64,000 bases of DNA from Terriglobia bacterium (GTDB lineage Bacteria; Acidobacteriota; Terriglobia; Terriglobales; Acidobacteriaceae), in contig JAVUPY010000088.1 in the NCBI GenBank assembly GCA_032252755.1, positions 62,001-126,000 of the forward strand, read 5' to 3'. Position numbers and translations under genes: made by a program. Shown in pieces: positions 34,157-43,237 of this stretch. How positions within the stretch are numbered: position 1 is the first letter of the stretch; the number at the start of each line of letters is the position of its first letter. A model generated the notes under the pieces. It saw only the letters and a list, made by a program, of their open reading frames with translations. It had not been told where the DNA came from and ran no database searches.

Positions 34157-36676
34157 ATGGCCACGGGAACCCACATCGAGTACGTGCGCGCCTTCGTCCG
34201 CAACCTGAATGTCGTTGTGAAGCAGGTCAACCTCTATGGACTGGCGCACAGACAAGTCGCGCCCCAGTTGGAGAATACCTGGAAGGAATTGCGCGGCGCT
34301 CTCTGCGGAGAGAGGCTCGTTCTGACGGCCGCCGGTGATCATCTCCTGCTTGACGGCAAGCCTCTCCAGGCAGGGAGCGCCGACCGAACCCTATCCCAGA
34401 TGCTAGTCGGCGCCGGCATTGCAGGTATCTGTTTTTTTCCTGAAATCGAAGCGGAGCAACTCACCACCTTGGTCCGCATACTGGCAACAACGAAGCTGCC
34501 CGACCTTGTAACGGAGTTCAAGAAACAGCTTGGAGATAAATCGGCAGTTCGCCTCCTGGAGTTCCGTGTCAGCGGCGAAGAACCTGCAGAACCCGAACTT
34601 GGCTTTACAGGTGCAATTGCGGCTGCGATGCTGAGCGGCATCTCGCCCCGCTCCGGATTGGCGATTACCGGTCCGGTTTCGGCGAGCGATCTGCTGCGGA
34701 TGCTGTGCTCTCTCGGCGACACTTCCGCACAAGCGACGCCATCAACCGCAACCTCTGGGCGCCTCGCCGAAGGTGATGTCACCGAAACCATCCGCTGGCT
34801 CGTCCGCCTGAGCGCCGGACAGAAACGCAAAGACGACACCCCTCTCCCGGCGCCGCAGGAACTACCAACCGCAGGACTGCAAGCACTACGCGAAGCAATC
34901 GAATCGGCCAACACGATTAAAGCTTCAGGCGATCGGCCAGCGCTTCTCTCTCTTGCCGAGCAGTTGGCGGTAAACGTCGCGCTCGAGAAGTACCACAGCG
35001 GCGAGATCCCAATAAATGCGGTCCACGAGATGCTGCAGAGACTCAAGAAAGAAATCGAAGCCCTGCACAAGGTCCTCCGGTCGCATGAAGACACAATGCA
35101 ACGCGCCGGACTGCTCGTTGAAAGCGAACCCGACGCTCTCGACCGGCAGTTCTGGGCAGGCATCCCCGACAGAAACAAGCTCCAGGTACTGCTCTCGCCG
35201 GAAGCCTGGTGCGTTCCGGCTCGCAACATCGGATCTTTCGCGACTGACCTGTCGCAGAAAAATGACGTGGCCGCTGAACAAATCCTGCGCCATTACTGCC
35301 TGAGTCTGAAGTCCAGCGATCCCGAAGCGCGGTTGAGAGTCGCACATGGTATCGCCACCCTGGCTCCGACATTCGCTCTCGCCGGACTTCGCGTCACACG
35401 ATGGGCGATGGCCGAGGTCTCCGGCAGCTTGAGCCGGGAACTGGCATCGGAGTTGACGGCCCCGCTCTGTACCGCGTTGGCAGCCCTGGTCCGAGAAGCC
35501 GCCAAGGCACAACGTTATGAGATCGTGCCCGCGTTCTTCGACACCCTTGGCGAACTGCAACGTTGCGCTCCGCAGATCAGCGATCGCGTTCATATCGAAG
35601 CTGGTATAGAGGGTTCCGCCGAACGCTTCGTCGAGGAAGCGCTCTCGACTGAAGCTCCCCCCAGGGCCCTCGTTGAAGCGTTACAGCAGATGCCTTACGC
35701 GGTGGCGACCGAATTGAAGAAGCGAGCTGCCGGTTGCGCCAAGCGCTCCGAGTACCGCAAGCTCACCAGCCTCGCCGACCGGGTCGGCGAACAGGTTCTG
35801 GAAGCGCTTCGCCACAGCGCCGGCACCGATCAAGCATCCGAGGCGTTACCGGCCATAGGCCTGCTCACTCCCCTCGATTGCCACTACGTCGAACGCACGA
35901 TGAAGAAACGCCTCTCGAGTTGGACCCCGCTCCAGCAGGCCACAGCCATTCACCAGATTGCCTGCAGCGGCATGATGGAACGCGGGATCCTCCTCTCACA
36001 ACTGTTCGACTCCTTTGACGAACTCGTGCTGCCGCAGGCCATAGACGAAATCGGTTTCAGCGGCAGAGCGAATATGGATCGCCTGATGCTCGAGGCAGGT
36101 CGCGAGGATCCTCGCTCGGAATTCGTGCAACTGAAAGTAATTGAGGCGCTCGGCAACCTGCGCGAAAAATCCGCAGTCGCGCTGCTGAAGGAAATCGTGC
36201 TGGCTAAATCGGTCTGGAAATTCGAGTTCCCGCGCGAAACCCGCATCGTTGCCCTGCAGGCGCTTCTCAAGATCGAGTCCCAAGTCGCAACTGATGTCAT
36301 GAAGCACTCCAGCATCTCTATGCCCGAGTTGCTGCTCGCCCCGCTGAAACCGGCTTCCGGAGAATGGGTGCGCCAGAGACGCTACACTCGCGTCCCACTC
36401 GACGGAGAAATGCGCGCCGAAATCATCTCGGATACAGGAACCTGCGACGTTTCGGTTGAGGCACTGAGTCTCGGCGGCGGTGGCGGAACAGCAAACGACC
36501 GTGCGCACCTTGGAAGCGATGGGCAGGTTGAGTTCAAGCTCGGACTTCGCAAAGTACGGGCCCGAGTCCTGTTGCACGGTTTCGACTCGCACAAAGTCGG
36601 CTTTGAGATCGCATCCATTCCTCTCGAAGACCGCACTCGCCTTCGGCAGTTCCTCACATCGCGGCAGCACCGGTAG
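34157..36676 (+). CDS. Large helical-repeat protein with C-terminal PilZ domain
   Basis: An 839-residue soluble protein (ATG 34157, MATGTHIEYVRAFVRNLNVVVKQVNLYG). The first 110 residues are an alpha/beta unit seen as LTAAGDHLLLDGKPLQAG. A long, mostly helical middle part suggests HEAT-like repeats, e.g. EFVQLKVIEALGNLREKSAVALLKEIVLAKSVWKFEFPRETRIVALQALLKIESQVATDVM (about 655-715). The last 105 residues form a PilZ-like beta barrel, RRYTRVPLDGEMRA ... VEALSLGGGG. The RxxxR is intact and the usual D/NxSxxG reads ALSLGG, so c-di-GMP binding is possible but not assured. It stands alone between divergent HK/RR genes and phoU. Confidence 0.75.
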   Translation: MATGTHIEYVRAFVRNLNVVVKQVNLYGLAHRQVAPQLENTWKELRGALCGERLVLTAAGDHLLLDGKPLQAGSADRTLSQMLVGAGIAGICFFPEIEAEQLTTLVRILATTKLPDLVTEFKKQLGDKSAVRLLEFRVSGEEPAEPELGFTGAIAAAMLSGISPRSGLAITGPVSASDLLRMLCSLGDTSAQATPSTATSGRLAEGDVTETIRWLVRLSAGQKRKDDTPLPAPQELPTAGLQALREAIESANTIKASGDRPALLSLAEQLAVNVALEKYHSGEIPINAVHEMLQRLKKEIEALHKVLRSHEDTMQRAGLLVESEPDALDRQFWAGIPDRNKLQVLLSPEAWCVPARNIGSFATDLSQKNDVAAEQILRHYCLSLKSSDPEARLRVAHGIATLAPTFALAGLRVTRWAMAEVSGSLSRELASELTAPLCTALAALVREAAKAQRYEIVPAFFDTLGELQRCAPQISDRVHIEAGIEGSAERFVEEALSTEAPPRALVEALQQMPYAVATELKKRAAGCAKRSEYRKLTSLADRVGEQVLEALRHSAGTDQASEALPAIGLLTPLDCHYVERTMKKRLSSWTPLQQATAIHQIACSGMMERGILLSQLFDSFDELVLPQAIDEIGFSGRANMDRLMLEAGREDPRSEFVQLKVIEALGNLREKSAVALLKEIVLAKSVWKFEFPRETRIVALQALLKIESQVATDVMKHSSISMPELLLAPLKPASGEWVRQRRYTRVPLDGEMRAEIISDTGTCDVSVEALSLGGGGGTANDRAHLGSDGQVEFKLGLRKVRARVLLHGFDSHKVGFEIASIPLEDRTRLRQFLTSRQHR

Positions 36677-36731
36677 GCTGCTCTCAAAACCAGTTCTGAA
36701 CCTTCGGATTTCCACTGCCTGTGGCGGCTGA

Positions 36732-36775
36732 ATTAACACTCCTTTAACAATCCTTTCGAATCACATCACTAGAAT
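36732..36775 (+). promoter_or_regulatory. PHO-box-like array and -10 element before phoU
   Basis: Three 7-mers, ATTAACA (36732), TTTAACA (36743) and TTTCGAA (36754), repeat with an exact 11-nt period, the geometry of PhoB/PhoP operators. A -10-like TAGAAT lies 9 nt after the last one (36770-36775), where a PHO box replaces the -35. Transcription would begin about 40 nt before phoU. Confidence 0.6.
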
Positions 36776-36823
36776 GTCAGCCGGGTTGAGAATCCGGCAG
36801 TTCTCGTTCGACAAGGTAGAGTG

Positions 36824-37507
36824 ATGTCATCGCGCGCACCGGTTTCGGGCCGAAAGAATCAGGAGACAGCGAGCAGTCAACTGAAGGACAAGACTGCACG
36901 CGCTTTCCTGATTGCGCGAGACGCGGTGGCGAACCTTCGCGAGTTTCTTGACGAATCGTCGCGAATGGCTTTCCTGACCGTGAAAGAGTGCGAGCGTGAA
37001 CTGGATCAGATCGAGCGGGAGATCGACGAACAACTACCAAAGGCGATCACTCGGGTAGGTGAACGCAAGGCCCGTGACTTGCTCGCGTGTCTCCGGTTCA
37101 TTACGGATCTGGAGAGAGTCGGGGACTTGGTATGGTGGATCGCCCAGCATTTGAACGATACGCGGCCCAAGTTGCGCCCGCGGGACACAGACGCTCTGCG
37201 GGCCATGGCCAAGCTGATCATTTCCATGCTCGAAGAGGTACATAGAGGGTTCGTGAACGGGACGGTTGAACCCGGTCATGCGGTGATTGCGCGCGACCGC
37301 GAAATCGACGAATTGCGAAAACAGATTTTCAGGTCGCAACTCGAGCACAGCAATAAAACGCAGGATAGTCGTGAGAGCATCGACATTTTATTTATGACGC
37401 AGGCGCTGGAACGCGCGGGAGACCACGTGACGAACCTAGCCGAGGAATTGATACACCTGGTGGAAGAGCGCAGTGTTCGGCATCTTCCGAAACGCATATC
37501 GGAATGA
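36824..37507 (+). CDS. phoU: PhoU-family phosphate-signalling protein
   Basis: A 227-residue cytoplasmic helical protein that in other bacteria restrains PhoR/PhoB signalling and the Pst transporter. Two three-helix PhoU repeats are visible. Metal-binding-type E/DxxxD motifs occur in DLERVGDLVWWIAQH (about 100) and again in ALERAGDHVTNLAEELIHLVE (about 200). The ATG 36824 lies 9 nt after AAGG; an adjacent GTG (36821) is also in frame. It heads the polyphosphate block and is preceded by a PHO-box-like array. pstSCAB and phoRB are not in the window. Confidence 0.92.
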   Translation: MSSRAPVSGRKNQETASSQLKDKTARAFLIARDAVANLREFLDESSRMAFLTVKECERELDQIEREIDEQLPKAITRVGERKARDLLACLRFITDLERVGDLVWWIAQHLNDTRPKLRPRDTDALRAMAKLIISMLEEVHRGFVNGTVEPGHAVIARDREIDELRKQIFRSQLEHSNKTQDSRESIDILFMTQALERAGDHVTNLAEELIHLVEERSVRHLPKRISE

Positions 37508-37553
37508 TCGTCCTTCTCCTGCCCTAAGGCAGGACCTACCCTGGAGAAGAAGT

Positions 37554-37775
37554 ATGACTATCGCACGAGTTCGCCCAGTCTGGATTCCGGAACGAGTACC
37601 AGCGAAAATCACCTGCCTGCAGTGCGGTTCGCGCATGGAGGCTGTACTCGCCAGCGAGAAAGAGGGTGGGTTCAGCTACCGCTGCCAACGTTGCGGAGGA
37701 AGCACAGTTGTGTCACTGGACCAGTTGAACGATCCGAACATGCGGCCTAAATTGATGGGGGACAGGGCGTCATAA
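37554..37775 (+). CDS. Small zinc-ribbon protein, function unknown
   Basis: A 73-residue protein with two CxxC knuckles, CLQCGSRMEAVL and YRCQRCGGS, 25 residues apart, a rubredoxin-like zinc ribbon. ATG 37554 has GGAGAAGAAG directly upstream; a longer frame from 37473 has no ribosome site and overlaps phoU. It sits 46 nt after phoU and 166 nt before ppk1. It could be a nucleic-acid-binding or regulatory partner of the phosphate genes; I do not recognise the family. Confidence 0.75.
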   Translation: MTIARVRPVWIPERVPAKITCLQCGSRMEAVLASEKEGGFSYRCQRCGGSTVVSLDQLNDPNMRPKLMGDRAS

Positions 37776-37941
37776 CAGAGGTCGGCGCCGCTGAGAGTTT
37801 GTGATGCCCTCGTCGGGCGTTGTAGCATCTATATAGCTGTTGGGGAAGCCGGGGCTGCTATTCATTGCCTGGTAGTTGTCTGTACGTTCCTACGTAAAAT
37901 TCAGAGCTGCGCCCGCTGCTTAACCCTTCGCTGCCACCGGT

Positions 37942-40089
37942 GTGATTGTGCGTTCTCCTCTGGAAAACCCGTCGTACTACATCGGTCGTGAACTTTCATG
38001 GCTGAAGTTCAACGGCCGGGTCCTCGAAGAGGCTTTCGACGAATCTAACCCTCTTCTGGAGCGCGTGAAGTTCCTCGCCATCACCGCCAGCAATCTCGAC
38101 GAGTTTTTCGAAATAAGAGTTTCAAGCCTGCTCCAGCGTCTGGAAGATGGCTACACCGATCCCGGCATCGATGGCGTTACACCCGCCGATGAGTTGGAGC
38201 AGATTGCCGAAGAGACTCACCGCTTCGTTCGCGCCCAGTATCGTTGCTGGAACGAGAAGCTTCGGCCCGCCCTTGCCGAGAACGGCATCCGCATCCTCCG
38301 GCTCGCGGAACTCGACGACGAAACCCTGGAGTATGCGCAGGATTACTGCGATCGCGAACTGGATCCGCTCCTGACACCGGTGACGGTTGATCCCGCCCAT
38401 CCTTTTCCACGGGTAATCAACAAGGCGCTGTGCCAGGCATTACTGCTGAAGCGCCGCCGCCGCTCGTCGTCGACCTACATTGGTGTGGTCACGGTGCCGC
38501 GATCCTTGCCACGCTTCGTGCGCCTTCCGAAGCGAGGCTTCACCGACGATTTCATCGGCCTCGCCGACCTCGTAGAACTTCACGCCGCCCGTATGTATCG
38601 CGGCTACGAAATCATCTCCGAGGGTGCGTTCCGAGTCACCCGCAACTCGAACCTGTATCTGCAGGAAGAAGAAGCGCGCAGTCTTCTCGATTCGGTTCGC
38701 ACGGAGTTATCGAATCGTCGCAAGGGTGACGCCGTCCGTCTCGAAATCGAGAGCGAAGCCAACCAGGAAATCGTCTCGCAGCTTGAGACCGTCTTTGAAC
38801 TCCAGGACTGGCAGGTTTACAAGGCCGAGGGCCCGGTCAATCTATCGCGCCTGATGCATATCTATTCCGGGCTGAACCGTCCCGACTTGAAGTTCAAGCC
38901 GTTTGCTGCGCGAGAGTTTCAACTCTCGAAGAAATCAAAAACCATCTTCGATGAAATTCGCGAGCACGATGTGCTGCTGCACCACCCCTTCGACTCCTAC
39001 AAAACCGTGGTCGGGTTCATCGAAAAAGCGGCGGAAGACCCAAGCGTCCTCTCGATCAAGCAAACGCTTTATCGCACCAACGAGGACTCTCCGATCGTGG
39101 AAGCCCTCGTCGAAGCTGCTCGCCAGAAAGAAGTCGCCGTGGTCGTCGAGGTGAAAGCCCGTTTCGATGAAGCCTCTAATATCCGCTGGGCTCGCCACAT
39201 GGAAGACTCCGGCATCCAGGTCTTCCACGGCCTCGTCGGCCTCAAGACGCACTGCAAGCTCACGCTGATTGCGCGCAAGGAAACAGACCGAATTCGCCAT
39301 TACGCTCACCTGGGCACCGGCAACTACAACCCGACCACCGCGCAGTTCTATACCGACCTTAGCCTGCTGACGTCCGACACGGACCTGACGCAACCAGTCC
39401 ACGACGTCTTTAATTTCCTCACCGCCTACGCGGAGTATCCGAAATACGACCCGCTGCTGGTCGCCCCTCTTGACCTCGCCGACCACACTCTTGAGTTGAT
39501 CGCCCGCGAAGCCGAGCATGCCCGAGAGGGTCGCCCCGCGCGGATTATCGCGAAAATGAACGCGCTCATCGACAAGGGTGTCATCCAGGAGTTGTATCGC
39601 GCATCGCAGGCCGGCGTTCAAATCGATCTCATCGTCCGAGGCGCCTGTGCGCTGAAGCCCGGCATCCGCGGCTTAAGCAATCGCATTCGTGTCCGCAGCA
39701 TCGTCGGCCGCTTCCTCGAGCACAGCCGGATTTTCTATTTCGAAAACGGCGGAGACGAAGAGATCTATCTCGGCAGCGCCGACTGGATGCCGCGAAATCT
39801 GTACGAGCGCGTAGAGGTTATCTTCCCCTTGAAAGATTCCATGCTGCGCTACCGGGTGCGCCACGAAATCCTCGAAGCTTATCTGCGCGACACTGCAAAG
39901 GCCCGCATCCTCCAGCGTAACGGGACATATGTTCGCGAGCACCGTGGCCGTGGCCGCTCCGCCAACGTTTCCACCGGGTTTTCGGCGCAGCAGTTCCTCA
40001 TTGAAGTCGCCGAGGGTAAGCGCACATTCGAAGACATCCCGAAGGCTCCGGCGCCCACTCGAACTCGCGGTGTACGGTCAGCGAGTTAG
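37942..40089 (+). CDS. ppk1: Polyphosphate kinase 1
   Basis: Reversibly transfers the gamma phosphate of ATP to polyphosphate. The 715-residue chain has the N domain (YYIGRELSWLKFNGRVLEEAFDESNPLLERVKFLAITASNLDEFFEIRV), the head domain and two phospholipase-D-like C domains. The phospho-acceptor His456 lies in HYAHLGTGNYNPTTAQFYTDLSLLT; RGACALKPGIRGLSNRIRVRSIVGRFLEHSRIFYF and the SADWMPRNLYERVE motif are intact. The start is a GTG at 37942 with a poor ribosome site; a second GTG 6 nt later is an alternative. sixA follows after 11 nt, so the two are probably cotranscribed. Confidence 0.97.
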   Translation: MIVRSPLENPSYYIGRELSWLKFNGRVLEEAFDESNPLLERVKFLAITASNLDEFFEIRVSSLLQRLEDGYTDPGIDGVTPADELEQIAEETHRFVRAQYRCWNEKLRPALAENGIRILRLAELDDETLEYAQDYCDRELDPLLTPVTVDPAHPFPRVINKALCQALLLKRRRRSSSTYIGVVTVPRSLPRFVRLPKRGFTDDFIGLADLVELHAARMYRGYEIISEGAFRVTRNSNLYLQEEEARSLLDSVRTELSNRRKGDAVRLEIESEANQEIVSQLETVFELQDWQVYKAEGPVNLSRLMHIYSGLNRPDLKFKPFAAREFQLSKKSKTIFDEIREHDVLLHHPFDSYKTVVGFIEKAAEDPSVLSIKQTLYRTNEDSPIVEALVEAARQKEVAVVVEVKARFDEASNIRWARHMEDSGIQVFHGLVGLKTHCKLTLIARKETDRIRHYAHLGTGNYNPTTAQFYTDLSLLTSDTDLTQPVHDVFNFLTAYAEYPKYDPLLVAPLDLADHTLELIAREAEHAREGRPARIIAKMNALIDKGVIQELYRASQAGVQIDLIVRGACALKPGIRGLSNRIRVRSIVGRFLEHSRIFYFENGGDEEIYLGSADWMPRNLYERVEVIFPLKDSMLRYRVRHEILEAYLRDTAKARILQRNGTYVREHRGRGRSANVSTGFSAQQFLIEVAEGKRTFEDIPKAPAPTRTRGVRSAS

Positions 40090-40100
40090 GATAGATCCTT

Positions 40101-40634
40101 ATGGTCATCTTCTTCTTACGTCATGCAAGCGCGGGGAAAAAGCGCTCGAATCCGAAACAGGATGAAAAGCGTCCCCTCGACAAAGATGGAATCGAACAGT
40201 GCCGAGAAGTCGGTCGCGCTCTCGCCGCGATGGATATCCAGGTTGACTCCATCATTTCCAGCCCATTGAAACGCGCAACCCAAACAGCTGCCCTTGTCGC
40301 AAATGAGCTTGGCTATGAAGGTAATCTGAAAATGGATGCTGCGTTGCGTCCGGAAGCGACCTACGAACAGTTTCGCGCCTTGCTGCAGAAGAATCGCAAG
40401 TTCGACTCCATCATGGTGGTTGGACACAATCCCAACCTGAGCGAATTCTGCAGCCTCCTGCTCAGCAACGGCAATGAAAGCGGAGCCATCGATCTTAAGA
40501 AAGGCGGCGCCGCAAGAGTAGAACACAGCGGAAAAGAGGGCGCGGAATTGATGTGGTGTATCACGCCACGGATCGTCCGCACCCTTCAGTCCAGCGCAAC
40601 TGACAAATCGCGCCCGAAGACCGCGCGGAAATAG
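40101..40634 (+). CDS. sixA: SixA-type phosphohistidine phosphatase
   Basis: A 177-residue histidine-phosphatase-superfamily enzyme. The catalytic LRHASAG (His8) replaces the usual RHG, a SixA trait; SSPLKRATQTA gives the second Arg and VVGHNPNLSEF the second His. SixA in Escherichia coli removes phosphate from histidine-phosphotransfer proteins; in many bacteria the gene lies beside ppk or ppx, as here. It starts 11 nt after ppk1. Its last 49 nt overlap the convergent ppx gene on the other strand. Confidence 0.9.
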   Translation: MVIFFLRHASAGKKRSNPKQDEKRPLDKDGIEQCREVGRALAAMDIQVDSIISSPLKRATQTAALVANELGYEGNLKMDAALRPEATYEQFRALLQKNRKFDSIMVVGHNPNLSEFCSLLLSNGNESGAIDLKKGGAARVEHSGKEGAELMWCITPRIVRTLQSSATDKSRPKTARK

Positions 40635-42103
40635 CTGCGCTCTTTATCGACCGCCCACATCTCCAGGTCGCCCGCACCGCGCTTCGATTTCAGAATGAGT
40701 TCCACTTCGGCCGGGTGCACGCGCGTGCGAAAACTCGTGATCGCCGCTGCCCTTCCCTGGTCGAGAGCTAGTGCCAACCTGAGCAGCGCTACCGTCCTGA
40801 CGACGTAATGACGATCCACTTCCGGCAACACGCGTATGACGCGGTGATTCGGAGCCGGCTTTGAGCGTCCCATGAATCGCGCGATCGCCGCCACCACTTC
40901 ACGCTGATGCGTGGTGAACCCGAAAATTTCCGAATGCGCGATCAGGTAATAGGCGTGCCGGTGCCGACCCGAGCGATTGATGTAGGACCCTATCTCATGC
41001 AAGAGTGCGGCCGCAGCCAGCCACTCTTCGTATTCGGCCGGCAGACAATGAATCGGTTTGAGCTTTCGGAACAGTGCAACCGCATTCTTCCGCGCCCGCT
41101 CCGCAAAGCGTCGATCGACACTGTAACGCTCCTCCAATTCGTGCAGCGAGTGCGCGCGCTCCGTTTCCACCTGCCGCCGCACCCGGGTATGGCTGTCATA
41201 GTCGGCAACCATCTGTGCCAGCACGCCGTCGCGCAGGCCGAGAGGAAGATACCGGAAACTGGTGAGACCAAGCCGGGTGAGAAGCTCGCTGTAAACATTC
41301 GCACCGGCAACGATGATTTCCGCACGCCGCGGCCCGATCCCCGGCATAGCGCGGCGTTGCTCGAGCCCCGTCTTTGATAATTTTTCCGCGAGTTGAACCA
41401 CCACTTTCCGCGGTACTGTACTCGACTCGACATCCGCTCGTGCGGCGTACAGGTCCGCCAGTGCCGCCGCCGTTCCAGACGTCGCAATCGCAACCTGTGC
41501 CCCCGCGTTCTTCATGCGGCGCTCGACTCGGCCTACTTCTTCCGCGATGAATGCCCGCAGCTGCTCCAACTCCTTTTTCTTTGGCGGATCGTGCTGCAGG
41601 AACTCTCGTGTAAGCCGCACCGCGCCCAGCGGCAAGCTCACGATATCGCGAATCTGGTGGTCAACCGACACGGTGATCTCGCAGCTTCCGCCGCCAAGAT
41701 CCATCAGCAGCACACGGTCGGCGTGAATCTGCGCATTCGCCATCACGCCAAAGTGAATCAGGCGCCCCTCTTCCAGGCCGGAAATCACTTCGATGCGCCA
41801 ACCGGTCGCCGACTCCACCCACTCAATGAACGCCGAGGAATTCCGCGCGTCGCGCAACGAACTCGTGGCGACTACGCGCACCACCGTTGCGCCATGCTTT
41901 TGAGCCTCTCGATGGAATCGCTGCAGGACTTTGACCGTCTGCGCCATCGCCTTGGGATCGAGCAGCCCAGACCGAAATACCGACTCGCCCAAGCGCACGA
42001 CCTCGCGGTCGTCGGCAAGTTCAACGAGCCGGTTATTCCGGAGCCGACCGATTTTGAGCCGGACGGAGTTAGCGCCGATGTCTACCGCGGCGAAAGTGGC
42101 CAT
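40586..42103 (-). CDS. ppx: Exopolyphosphatase / pppGpp phosphohydrolase (Ppx/GppA)
   Basis: A 505-residue cytoplasmic enzyme of the ASKHA fold that trims polyphosphate or pppGpp. The N half shows AAVDIGANSVRLKIGRL, VVATSSLRDARNSSAFIEWV, GLEEGRLIHFGV and LLMDLGGGSCEITV, the canonical phosphate loops. The C half is HD-like (AAALLHEIGSYINRSGRHRHAYYLIAHS). It is convergent with ppk1-sixA and overlaps sixA by 49 nt, so the makers and breakers of polyphosphate meet tail to tail. Confidence 0.94.
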   Translation of the reverse strand: MATFAAVDIGANSVRLKIGRLRNNRLVELADDREVVRLGESVFRSGLLDPKAMAQTVKVLQRFHREAQKHGATVVRVVATSSLRDARNSSAFIEWVESATGWRIEVISGLEEGRLIHFGVMANAQIHADRVLLMDLGGGSCEITVSVDHQIRDIVSLPLGAVRLTREFLQHDPPKKKELEQLRAFIAEEVGRVERRMKNAGAQVAIATSGTAAALADLYAARADVESSTVPRKVVVQLAEKLSKTGLEQRRAMPGIGPRRAEIIVAGANVYSELLTRLGLTSFRYLPLGLRDGVLAQMVADYDSHTRVRRQVETERAHSLHELEERYSVDRRFAERARKNAVALFRKLKPIHCLPAEYEEWLAAAALLHEIGSYINRSGRHRHAYYLIAHSEIFGFTTHQREVVAAIARFMGRSKPAPNHRVIRVLPEVDRHYVVRTVALLRLALALDQGRAAAITSFRTRVHPAEVELILKSKRGAGDLEMWAVDKERSYFRAVFGRDLSVALD

Positions 42104-42169
42104 GATTCACAGGATGCGCAAAAACTAGCCTACGATCACACCAAAACGCTGACGATTCCAGAGCCACTT

Positions 42170-43123
42170 TTATGCGGGCGCTGTTCGTGCCTTCGCGCGG
42201 CGTGACTTACGCTCTGATTGGAACCTGTATCTGCTGTTGGGTGCTGCCGCCATTTGTTCGCATACTTTGAGAAAAGCCCTGCCGGCATGCGACATTGGTG
42301 CCCCCTCGCGCGCAACAAGCCGCATTAGCCGCTCCAGCCGCAGTTCGTTGATCGGAACCTCGACGAGGTCCCCACGGCCAAGGTCGTCCTCGACGGTGAT
42401 TCGCGGTACCATCGCCAGGCCGCTGCCCATCCGTACAAACTCCTTGATCGACTCCAACGTCGGCAATTCCACATTCATGTTCAGCACCGTCTTCGAATTC
42501 TTGAACGCCTCGATCACCTTTGCCCGATACGGCGAGACCACGTTGTGCGCAACGAAGGATTCCGCCCCGAGGTCTCGAATACTGACATTCTTAGCATTCG
42601 CCAGTGGGTGCGACGGGTACACGACAAATATCAACTGGTCTCGGTAGAAGATCGTCGAGTTCAACTGTTCATCATCCGGCTTGAACGACAACACGCCAAA
42701 TTCGACGTTGTGATTGACAACCAGCCGCTGGATCTGGCTCGCCAGAGCGCGCTGCACCTGAATCTTGATAGTCGGGTGAAGGCGGTGAAATTCATTGAGA
42801 ATTGGGAGCAGGCACAGCACCGTAAACTCGTTGGCCGCGATCACCAACTTGCCCTGGTGCAACTGCCGCAACTCGGCCAGGGCATCGCGGGCTTCAGAAC
42901 GAAGGTTAAGCAACTCCTCGGCATATTCCACCAGCAGGTGCCCGGCATCAGTCAATGTGCCGTCCCGTGACGACCGGTCGAACAACGTTTCACCTAATTC
43001 TTCTTCCAGCCTGCTTATGGTTTGGCTAATAGCTGATTGCGTTCGGTGGAGGCGCTGCGCAGCCCTAGAAAAGCTCTTTTCCTGCGCTACGGCGAGAAAG
43101 GTTTCCAATTGATACAAATCCAT
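42170..43123 (-). CDS. LysR-family transcriptional regulator divergent from leuA
   Basis: A 317-residue LysR-type regulator. The N-terminal HTH is MDLYQLETFLAVAQEKSFSRAAQRLHRTQSAISQTISRLEEELGETLFDR; the effector domain begins GKLVIAANEFTVLCLLPILNEFHRLHPTIKIQV, and a basic tail closes the chain. It is transcribed away from leuABCD with only 114 nt between the start codons. By the common LysR rule it is a likely regulator of leuABCD, responding perhaps to a leucine-pathway intermediate. Palindromes with the LysR geometry lie in the gap. Confidence 0.93.
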   Translation of the reverse strand: MDLYQLETFLAVAQEKSFSRAAQRLHRTQSAISQTISRLEEELGETLFDRSSRDGTLTDAGHLLVEYAEELLNLRSEARDALAELRQLHQGKLVIAANEFTVLCLLPILNEFHRLHPTIKIQVQRALASQIQRLVVNHNVEFGVLSFKPDDEQLNSTIFYRDQLIFVVYPSHPLANAKNVSIRDLGAESFVAHNVVSPYRAKVIEAFKNSKTVLNMNVELPTLESIKEFVRMGSGLAMVPRITVEDDLGRGDLVEVPINELRLERLMRLVAREGAPMSHAGRAFLKVCEQMAAAPNSRYRFQSERKSRRAKARTAPA

Positions 43124-43158
43124 ATATCACCCGGGAGCCCCTGTGGCATCACCCCGAC

Positions 43159-43210
43159 TGATTAAATCACAAGTTGTAATCATTGTCGAAATTATATTAG
43201 TTTGACTAAT
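43159..43210. promoter_or_regulatory. LysR-type operator candidates in the leuA divergent region
   Basis: GATTA (43160-43164) pairs with TAATC (43177-43181) across 12 nt, and TGATTAAATCA (43159-43169) is itself palindromic. A second palindrome, ATTAG-N5-CTAAT (43196-43210), overlaps a -10-like TATATT (43193-43198). This primary-site plus promoter-proximal-site layout is typical of LysR activators. Confidence 0.5.
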
Positions 43211-43237
43211 CGATTCCTAAGCCCCAGATTGGTCGCC

